A stretch of DNA of 28,309 bases from Ichthyosporea sp. XGB-2017a. Its lineage: Eukaryota > Opisthokonta > Ichthyosporea. The stretch spans positions 67,087 through 95,395 of the forward strand of contig PDIM01010353.1 in NCBI GenBank assembly GCA_002811675.1, given 5' to 3'. The number at the start of each line of letters is the position of its first letter. Position 1 is the stretch's first letter. The notes beneath the pieces were generated by a model that ran no database searches, was not told where the DNA came from, and saw nothing but the letters and a program-made list of their open reading frames with translations. Shown piece after piece: positions 1-6,756 of this stretch. A program made the position numbers and the translations under genes.

Positions 1-17
1 AAAAAAAAAAAACAAAG

Positions 18-69
<52 letters not shown>

Positions 70-291
70 AAAAAAAAAAAAGGGGGAAAAAAAAATTTTT
101 TTTTTTTTTTTTTTTTTTCTTTTTTCTAAAAAAAAAAAAAAAACAAAAACAAAATCAACCAAACAAAAAAAAAAGAAAAAATAAACTCAACAAAAACAAA
201 AACAGAAAAAGCGGACGAGAAGTTTTTTTTTAAAGATTTCCTTTTTTCTTTGTTCTTTTTTCTTTTTTTTTTCCCAAATCCAAAACAGTCA
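1..291. repeat. A/T homopolymer block before the first gene
   Basis: Almost pure adenine with few interruptions up to about position 80, then a G5 island, then an A9-T23 junction at about 87-118, then more A-rich sequence and a pyrimidine-rich stretch (about 239-275) just before the first ATG. No coding frame or RNA gene is visible. The A-to-T junction is self-complementary. The pyrimidine run may belong to the promoter or 5' UTR of the transporter gene. Homopolymer lengths here could be sequencing or assembly artefacts. Confidence 0.8.
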
Positions 292-2256
292 ATGATGAAT
301 CATGACCAGTCTGCCTCTACAGAGAGTGATTCTGGACTGGACGGGAGGGGGATCCCTTGGGAAGATACACGGACGGAGACACAGGCACTGCCAGGGGCTG
401 TGGAAGTAGCTGCGGCATTTTCGTCGAGAGCGAGTGAAGGGGTATTGCTCCACAGGGGGGATACTAGTAGTCATTATAAGCGCGCTGTGTTTGTTCAGGA
501 TCCATTGGAGGGAGAAGATGTAGATGAAGAGAGATTCAGTGAGGAACACTGCACTGCACACCAACCCAATCCAAATTATCATCATGAAGATACTTTGACG
601 AGTGGCGAGATTGAAGCGCCTTTTTCTCCAAAGCAGCAGAAACATGTACAGGAAGCGCATCGAAGGAAATATATGCTTGGATTGTTCCTTCTGGGTGGTG
701 TGATTTGCCTTTGGATTGGAAGCTCGGAACTGACTCAGTATATTTACAGGAAATCATCAGCATCTTCTTCGTCTGAGTTTAACAAACCTCTATTTGTGAC
801 GTATTGGAATACTAGTTTGTTTTCTTTGTATCTGATAAAGGTTGGGTTTTGGGGTGGGGATGGGGCGGAGATGAAGACAAAGAGCCGACAGCAGTTTTGG
901 GATGTTGTGATGGCGTTCTTTAATGTCTTCAGAGGTGGTTTTGTGTTGACGGGGAGGAATGCAAAGCAACATGAACAATTGAGTAATGATGGTAGTGATT
1001 ACGAAAGTAATGTGAACCTAAGCAACAACAACTTCCACGAGGATAATTACAGTAGTAATAATAATAATAATAGCCATTTGGATGATTTTGAGTACGGGGC
1101 CGAGGATGAGGCGAGGTTATTGCCTTTGGGGGGAGAAGAAGAGGAAGAGGGGCGAGGGCTTATTGATGATGAAGAAGTAGTGGAAGGGGGAGGAGGAAGA
1201 AGGGGGGAAGAGTGTTTGATTCGTGGGGGAATGGGAGCGGATGAAAGAGAGCAAGAGGAGGAGCGGTTTGTGAATGATTATAACAAGGGGATTAATGGTA
1301 GGGATGAGAGAAGAGAAGGAGATAGTGAGGTTGTTGGAGAAATGAGGAAAGATGAAAGTGACGCTGAAGGGAAGATTGCACCTGAAGAAATGGTACAAAC
1401 GGTATTTTCCTTCCTTATTCTCTTTTTTAGTGCAAACTATGTGTTTAATCTTGCTTTGCTGAAAACAAATGTGAGTTCAGCTACGTTAATTAGTTCCACG
1501 TCTGGGTTTTTCACATTGCTTCTGAGCGTATTTCTTGATCCGGATCCGAGACATTCGCAGCGGTTGGGCATGAAGTTCTTTCTTGTGTTGGTTAGTTGCT
1601 TTGGGGTAGGACTAGTTACATTTTCTGATTCTATTCAGAAGGAATCAACTTCAGATCATGATGAGAGATATAGTATTAATAATAATACACGTTCGATTTA
1701 TGATAGTCGTGGTCATGATTCATTGATAAGAGCTGCAGGGGGCATCGAAGAAGGGAATGATAGTTCCAATAGCAGTAATGATCATTTACAACAGAGTGTT
1801 TTTGGGGATGCATTGGCGCTTTTGAGCGCTTTCTTTTACGGATTTTATTTAGTTTTGATGAAGGTGCGGTTGGGGGATGAAGAACGGGTTGATATGTTTC
1901 TTTTTTTTGGTCTGGTGGGGATATCTTGCGCGATATTTGCCCTGCCATTGTTTCCCCTGTTTCATTTAGTCGGGATTGAGAAGTTTGAGTTGCCTAGTGA
2001 TAATCTAATCTGGTTATTTTTGGCAATCAACGGGTTGATTGGGACTGTGCTGTCTGATTACCTGTGGATGCGAGCAACGCTATTAACAACTCCACTTGTG
2101 ACAACGATTGGGCTGAGTTTGACCATCCCTGGTGCGGTGATTGGTGATGTTATTGTGGGGACTTTCAAGTTCTCTGTTTATTTTCTGATTGGGACTATTC
2201 TTCAGGGGATTAGTTTTCTTTTGCTGAACAAAATGTCTTATGAGGAGGAAAGTTGA
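292..2256 (+). CDS. SLC35F5/YML018C-like drug/metabolite-superfamily membrane transporter
   Basis: A 654-residue polytopic membrane protein of the DMT/EamA superfamily, closest by eye to the SLC35F5/Thi74/YML018C vacuolar-type group. After a hydrophilic N-terminus of about 125 residues come TM1 (about 128-150, GLFLLGGVICLWIGSSEL) and TM2 (about 167-187, starting LFVTYWNTSLFSLY), both typical of this group. An acidic, Asn/Glu/Gly-rich loop of about 170 residues (about 192-365) separates them from TM3-5, and a second Ser/Asn-rich insert (about 447-503) precedes the C-terminal helices, which include the EamA-like segment GLIGTVLSDYLWMRATLLT. The first ATG in frame is at 292 with another at 295; the frame upstream has only a TTG. 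Substrate is unknown; a role in the vacuolar or another endomembrane is inferred from the family. No introns are evident. Confidence 0.85.
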   Translation: MMNHDQSASTESDSGLDGRGIPWEDTRTETQALPGAVEVAAAFSSRASEGVLLHRGDTSSHYKRAVFVQDPLEGEDVDEERFSEEHCTAHQPNPNYHHEDTLTSGEIEAPFSPKQQKHVQEAHRRKYMLGLFLLGGVICLWIGSSELTQYIYRKSSASSSSEFNKPLFVTYWNTSLFSLYLIKVGFWGGDGAEMKTKSRQQFWDVVMAFFNVFRGGFVLTGRNAKQHEQLSNDGSDYESNVNLSNNNFHEDNYSSNNNNNSHLDDFEYGAEDEARLLPLGGEEEEEGRGLIDDEEVVEGGGGRRGEECLIRGGMGADEREQEEERFVNDYNKGINGRDERREGDSEVVGEMRKDESDAEGKIAPEEMVQTVFSFLILFFSANYVFNLALLKTNVSSATLISSTSGFFTLLLSVFLDPDPRHSQRLGMKFFLVLVSCFGVGLVTFSDSIQKESTSDHDERYSINNNTRSIYDSRGHDSLIRAAGGIEEGNDSSNSSNDHLQQSVFGDALALLSAFFYGFYLVLMKVRLGDEERVDMFLFFGLVGISCAIFALPLFPLFHLVGIEKFELPSDNLIWLFLAINGLIGTVLSDYLWMRATLLTTPLVTTIGLSLTIPGAVIGDVIVGTFKFSVYFLIGTILQGISFLLLNKMSYEEES

Positions 2257-2610
2257 TGTACTAAAGAAAGAAAGAAACAGGGAAAACAGCAAAAATTCGA
2301 GGACAAAAAATGAAAATTCAAAAATCAAAATCAAAATAAAAAAGAAAAAATTATAAAAAAAAAATGGCGGGAAAAAAAATTTTCTTTTTTTTTTTTTTTT
2401 TTTTTTTTGTAATTTGGTTTTGTTTCTTTTGTTTTGATTGACTACTGAAATCTAATTTATTGTAAAGGAATCTTGAGTTTCTTTTAAAGAAAAAGAAAGA
2501 AAGAAAATTAATCCGAACGGATAGAAATTAATTTATTGGAAAAAGGCAAAAGAAAAGAAAAAAAAACAAAAAGAAAATTGTTAAAGCTTTTTTAATTGAA
2601 AAGATCAAAA
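2257..2610. other. Intergenic gap, tandem genes
   Basis: The 354 bases between the transporter stop and the arrestin ATG are very A/T rich, with a T24 run at 2385-2408 and oligo-A tracts just before the arrestin start. No coding potential or RNA gene is seen. It probably holds the 3' end of the transporter transcript and the arrestin promoter. Confidence 0.6.
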
Positions 2611-4689
2611 ATGTTGACTTCAAAGGAGCAAGTGAAGACCTCTCCCGCAAAAGATGCCATGACAACCGTGAATACAACGGAAATGAGAGGGCCACCAAGG
2701 CCTCCTCCACCCGCTTCTATGGGTTCAACGGGTAACATCAGCCCACAGGTGTCTAATGGGTCTATAAATGGAACTGATTCACCTGGAGAATATGCTCGAG
2801 AAAGTGATAACCTCAATCCATTGTATGATGATGTTCGTAGAAGTTATTATAGTCCTATTTTAGAGCAACCCCAAGAGAGGTTTGGGGATCAGCAGACTCC
2901 AGTTGGTTTGCCACCAGCTCATCCATTAGCTAATGAAGCCCATTCAGTATCGTCGGAGAAGACTGAATGCCCTGGGTTTATCAATTTAGAAATGAATCAA
3001 AACTGCGGGGTGTCTGGGCAATCTGTTTTTGGAAGGATGAAGTTAAAGATCAAAAGGGACATCAAAGTGCTGGGGATGGAGGTAGAGTTTGTGGGGGAAG
3101 AAATTCTGCCTAAAAAGTCTGGAAATAGGCTAATCACGAAAATTAGAAACAACATTGTGCAAACACCCGAGATGGAAAAATCATCGGGTCGCTCAATTGC
3201 TGGACGAGTATCAAAGGGAACGTATATCGTTCCTTTTAGCCTTCGCCTTCCCGAAAAACTGCCCTCCAGTTTTAGCGTTTCTGGTTACAAGGTAGAGTAC
3301 ACTCTTGGCTGTCGCATTGCTTCGGATGAAGGTGTTTTTGCGGAATATGTCAGATTCGCTATCGTGGAAAGCGAAAGTGCGTCTCCTTTGCCCGAGCCTC
3401 AGTTGTATAGCGCCAAAGGCAAATTTTTTTGGGGTGGTGGGCGTGAAATAACTTTGTTTGCACAGTTGCAAAACGCTTCGAGCATATGTTCAGGTGACCC
3501 TATAATATTGAAAATTGCAGTTGATAATTTATCCTCGAAGAAGCTTAACCTTTCTGTGAATTTGAAGCGCAAGATTGTCCCTAAAAATAATGTGAACAAT
3601 ACTGTCACCAAGACGTTGAAACACCAAAAGTATAAAGGCCATACCGTTCGCGCCAGTGAAAAAAGGGAGTTTTGTTTGGTGCTTGATGATTATCAGCGAA
3701 GCTTCTCATTGGCCTTGACTGAATTATTTACAGTGGTGCATGAGATTGAAGTCATAGCCTCACCCACTTCGATTGGCTTTGGAAGTGAAGTGAAACTGAG
3801 CTTTCCAATTACGCTTAAGGATCCTCTTGGCAAATTTGCATTCTGTTTTCCTCCTTTTGATAGCCCTGTGGAGATACGGTTTCAGAATTCTTTCTTAGGA
3901 TCAGAGCATGGTGTTATTCAAAGCAAAGGGGCACTTCCAAGCTCTGCGGGCTCGAGCCCACCCAGCTCGCCTTTGGGTATGCATATTGACAATAGTCGAC
4001 AAGCTGGTCCACTACCACAGAAGAATGGTTTTAATGCGCCCCATATGCCAATGAACCAAGATCCTTATTACCACGCACCCAATTATTCATACGGCCCAAA
4101 CGACCTGCAGCCCTCTGGGGTTCAACCACAGGCCTACAACGCAAAGCCATATGGGTCAGAGTATCAATATCCACAAGCTACTTATGGGTCTGAGTATCAG
4201 TATCCTCAACCATCAAATTCAAAGCCCCATGAATCTGAGTATCAATATCCACAAGCATCAAACTCAAAACCTAATGAATCTGAGTATCAGTATCCACAAG
4301 GGCCAAGTTCAAAACCCAATGAGTCTGAGTATACTTACCCGCAAAGCTCAAGCTCAAGACAGGATGCGTTGGGAATTCAATATCCACGGGTGCCAACCCC
4401 AAGAGCCAATGAAGGGGAATATCAATACCCACAGGCGTCAAGCTCGAAGCCCCATGGATCTGAATACAGCTATCCCCAACCCGATGCCCGAGTACCAAGT
4501 GAGGATTCCGTTTATAGCTATCCTATGCAAGCCCCTGCTGCCTCGTCTAGCTCAAGTGACAGTAAAGGAAAGGCACGTACAAAACCAATTGCACCGTATA
4601 ATGATGAATCTGGGTTTTCGGAAACTATCTATACGCCCTATTCCGAACAAACACCTGGTTATTCACCAAGTCTTCCTCCCAGAAAATGA
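2611..4689 (+). CDS. Alpha-arrestin-like protein with tyrosine-rich C-terminal repeats
   Basis: A 692-residue protein. Residues 1-115 are disordered and Pro/Ser rich, followed by an arrestin N domain (about 120-260, with the GTYIVPFSLRLPEKLPSSF strand typical of the family) and an arrestin C domain (about 265-420, ending in GSEVKLSFPITLKDPLG). The rest, from about 430, is a disordered tail carrying about eight 15-residue repeats around a Y-x-Y-P core. Family members act as adaptors that recruit ubiquitin ligases to plasma-membrane cargo for endocytosis, or sense pH (Rim8/PalF). I see no PPxY motif for Rsp5/NEDD4, so how it would recruit a ligase is unclear. The only start in frame upstream is a TTG at 2596, so ATG 2611 is used. 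Its stop faces the CCDC61 stop across 104 bases. Confidence 0.85.
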   Translation: MLTSKEQVKTSPAKDAMTTVNTTEMRGPPRPPPPASMGSTGNISPQVSNGSINGTDSPGEYARESDNLNPLYDDVRRSYYSPILEQPQERFGDQQTPVGLPPAHPLANEAHSVSSEKTECPGFINLEMNQNCGVSGQSVFGRMKLKIKRDIKVLGMEVEFVGEEILPKKSGNRLITKIRNNIVQTPEMEKSSGRSIAGRVSKGTYIVPFSLRLPEKLPSSFSVSGYKVEYTLGCRIASDEGVFAEYVRFAIVESESASPLPEPQLYSAKGKFFWGGGREITLFAQLQNASSICSGDPIILKIAVDNLSSKKLNLSVNLKRKIVPKNNVNNTVTKTLKHQKYKGHTVRASEKREFCLVLDDYQRSFSLALTELFTVVHEIEVIASPTSIGFGSEVKLSFPITLKDPLGKFAFCFPPFDSPVEIRFQNSFLGSEHGVIQSKGALPSSAGSSPPSSPLGMHIDNSRQAGPLPQKNGFNAPHMPMNQDPYYHAPNYSYGPNDLQPSGVQPQAYNAKPYGSEYQYPQATYGSEYQYPQPSNSKPHESEYQYPQASNSKPNESEYQYPQGPSSKPNESEYTYPQSSSSRQDALGIQYPRVPTPRANEGEYQYPQASSSKPHGSEYSYPQPDARVPSEDSVYSYPMQAPAASSSSSDSKGKARTKPIAPYNDESGFSETIYTPYSEQTPGYSPSLPPRK
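4156..4530 (+). repeat. In-frame 45-bp tandem repeats (YxYP repeats) in the arrestin tail
   Basis: About eight degenerate 15-residue units of the type SEYQYPQASNSKPNE. The first unit is shorter (11 residues) and the last two diverge. The period is 45 bases, in frame with the arrestin gene. The Y-x-Y-P core is kept in nearly all units while the linkers vary, which suggests selection on the motif rather than simple slippage. Confidence 0.9.
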
Positions 4690-4744
4690 AAGTAATAGTT
4701 GGTACTTGGTGTAGGGTCGCATATTTTTATTGTTATTAATATGA

Positions 4745-4750
4745 AATAAA
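4745..4750 (+). terminator. AATAAA polyadenylation signal for the arrestin gene
   Basis: A canonical AATAAA lies 56 bases past the arrestin stop and before the convergent CCDC61 stop at 4794. The position fits a 3'-end signal; usage is inferred. Confidence 0.45.
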
Positions 4751-4793
4751 AGTACATAAATTAATTTAAAAAGAATGTTGTGTTCTGTTTTCT

Positions 4794-6230
4794 TTAGGAT
4801 TGTGAAGTTTGCTTGGCCGTTTTGAGAAAATTTTGAAGGGCCATCAGCCTCGAATCTATATTGGAAATTTCAGAAGCAGCTTCCTTGTATGTATCTTTGA
4901 TAACGTTGGGGGCTATAACATGAGGGTCATTTTCATTTTCACCCTCTTGTTGACGCACGGCTGATGGGACTCTAATGGGAGACGACTTGAACGGGGACTT
5001 AGCTCTTCGTGTCCCGGAAGACGGTTGTGCATGGTATATTATATATTCTTCTTCATACTTTCTTGGATCAACCTTTTTGCGCAAAGGCTTGCTAATCGGG
5101 TATTTGGGACTCGGTGTTTTATGTAATCGATCATTGGTTCTTTCTGCAGATCGAGTTCGTGGTGACGCCCCCCTATATAGTCTTTCCACAGATCTTTGTT
5201 GTTCTCTGTAAGATGTTGATGACCTTCTCGAGCAAGAAGAATCAAAGCTTTCAACAGAAGATGACCTCGACATCCCACCTGTGCTCCTAGATCGCCTTCT
5301 CTGCATTTTTTCTTCTTTTTGTCGCACATACTCTGTTGGGTTGAAGCGCGGTCTGCTTGAGCTGGAACTTCGCCTGGTAGTACGTGTTGCTGGCCTTCGT
5401 AAGGAAGTTCCAGTTGTACGCGAAGTCTGGCCTCTATTGGCAGATGGTGTTCTAGTTCTACTTGAGGCTTTGAGGCGGTCGAGCTCTTTTTTCAGTACAG
5501 AGCAGCGGTCTTTTTCTTCAAACAACGCTTTCTTCAAATTTTGAATTTCGGCATTTTTCTTGCTTAAGGTATTTGTATATTTACTTTTCTCTAACCGCAC
5601 AATGGCTGTGCATGCCTTTCGTTCTTCATGCAGTTCATCCCTCAGCATGCTTCTCTCCTTTTCTAGAGCACAATATTGCGCATAAAGTTTTTTATACTCT
5701 TCATTTTTCTTTTTACTACCCAAATCTATACTTGCATCCCTTGCAAACGATGAAGATAGTCGTGCTTCTTCCAATTCACTCTTTAGGCTGCTAATCTTTT
5801 GCCGCAAGGCTACAGGATCAGGCGGGCCATCATATCCAAGGGGAAGAGGGTAGTGGGTTTTGTCAAACTCCGAAGTATATGTCATAATGAGGTATCGCTT
5901 GCTATTATTATTCGAGTTACGATTAATGGATTTAGGGTGTTCACCTGCTTTTTTACTTCTCAATGCTTCTAGGTGCGAATAAGTGAGTAATTCCAAGCCT
6001 ACAGAATTAGAGTCTTGCAATATGCTCGATTCAAGCATTTTGCTGAAAGTTTCAAAGTCTTTAAAATTCCCCGTTTTTTCAGAGAGCTCTTCAATGTATT
6101 CGGCATGAAAAGTTCCCGCCCACAAGTCCCCTTTTTCTAGATCCATTGCCTCTAAGGCGAGCGTATCCTCTCCCACAATAAGAGACAACGAATAGTCCAC
6201 GTTGTCAAAGCAAAGAGTGTTCGAAACCAT
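4794..6230 (-). CDS. CCDC61: CCDC61/VFL3 basal-body (centriole) protein
   Basis: A 478-residue protein matching CCDC61/VFL3. The N-terminal XRCC4/SAS-6-like head covers about residues 1-130 and contains DLWAGTFHAEYIEELSEKTG, FKDFETFSKMLESS, and the diagnostic KRYLIMTYTSEFDKTHYPLP. A coiled coil follows (about 140-255) and then a basic Ser/Arg-rich region (about 255-480) typical of microtubule binding. The family forms filaments at centrioles and basal bodies and is needed for basal-body positioning and striated-fibre or rootlet assembly. It is found in organisms with cilia. The ATG at 6230 is chosen; the frame continues upstream only to a GTG. The presence of this gene is the strongest hint that the organism makes a flagellum. 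Confidence 0.92.
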   Translation of the reverse strand: MVSNTLCFDNVDYSLSLIVGEDTLALEAMDLEKGDLWAGTFHAEYIEELSEKTGNFKDFETFSKMLESSILQDSNSVGLELLTYSHLEALRSKKAGEHPKSINRNSNNNSKRYLIMTYTSEFDKTHYPLPLGYDGPPDPVALRQKISSLKSELEEARLSSSFARDASIDLGSKKKNEEYKKLYAQYCALEKERSMLRDELHEERKACTAIVRLEKSKYTNTLSKKNAEIQNLKKALFEEKDRCSVLKKELDRLKASSRTRTPSANRGQTSRTTGTSLRRPATRTTRRSSSSSRPRFNPTEYVRQKEEKMQRRRSRSTGGMSRSSSVESFDSSCSRRSSTSYREQQRSVERLYRGASPRTRSAERTNDRLHKTPSPKYPISKPLRKKVDPRKYEEEYIIYHAQPSSGTRRAKSPFKSSPIRVPSAVRQQEGENENDPHVIAPNVIKDTYKEAASEISNIDSRLMALQNFLKTAKQTSQS

Positions 6231-6610
6231 GATGTGCACTTAAAAATGACAGCCTGGCCTTGCGTAGACTCCAGATGCCCCCCTTTCCCTCTTGAAATTT
6301 ACCTATTTTTACGAATTGAACCGGAAATTCAGCAATACCAGGAAAATGCCACAACACCACAATTCTCAGCGTTGAAGTTTCTTGATTTCTTTTTTTTTTT
6401 CAAAAAACTCAGAGAGGAGATTTCTTCGCTCTACTTCAGAAAAAAGTTTGAAAAATACAAAATACAAAATGCAGTGAAGTGAAAAGAAAAAAAAAAACTA
6501 AAACCCGGCGGTTCGCGGGTCCCAGGCGGGTCCACAGTCCACACTCCGCAGCTTTTTTTTTTTTTCAGCCAGGAGGAGGCCTAGGGTCTAGGGAGGGCTG
6601 TTTTCAGCAG

Positions 6611-6627
6611 CAGGGAGCAGCTCCCTG
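6611..6627. repeat. 17-base palindrome
   Basis: CAGGGAGCAGCTCCCTG is an 8-bp perfect inverted repeat around a single central A, about 380 bases upstream of the CCDC61 ATG. The single-base spacer argues for a dimeric protein-binding site rather than an RNA hairpin. Confidence 0.6.
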
Positions 6628-6721
6628 TTGGTTTTTTTGGCCCGATCTGATTTTGGCCGAGGATTTTGGCGGGAAAAATGTTAACTTGTTTTGGGTTTCC
6701 ACAACTTGATGAGTAAACAAG

Positions 6722-6727
6722 TTTATT
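6722..6727 (-). terminator. AATAAA polyadenylation signal for EFR3
   Basis: TTTATT on the plus strand reads AATAAA on the minus strand, about 30 bases past the EFR3 stop. Confidence 0.4.
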
Positions 6728-6756
6728 ATAAATTAAGAGTCCCCTCTTCTACAATA

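Larger units (their letters stand above)
6231..6756. other. Intergenic gap upstream of CCDC61
   Basis: The 526 bases between the CCDC61 start and the EFR3 stop (both minus strand) contain poly-A and poly-T runs, a GC-rich patch at about 6504-6533, and a 17-base palindrome at 6611-6627. No convincing coding frame or tRNA is seen. It should hold the CCDC61 promoter and the EFR3 3' end. Confidence 0.55.

Noticed and set aside
4151-4714. 187-codon frame on the plus strand
   Set aside because: It is a shifted reading of the 45-bp repeats of the arrestin tail; repeats in a multiple of three stay open in other frames.
6479-6709. 76-codon frame upstream of CCDC61
   Set aside because: It is a GTG-started translation of poly-A, GC-rich and poly-T promoter sequence, with no family signal.
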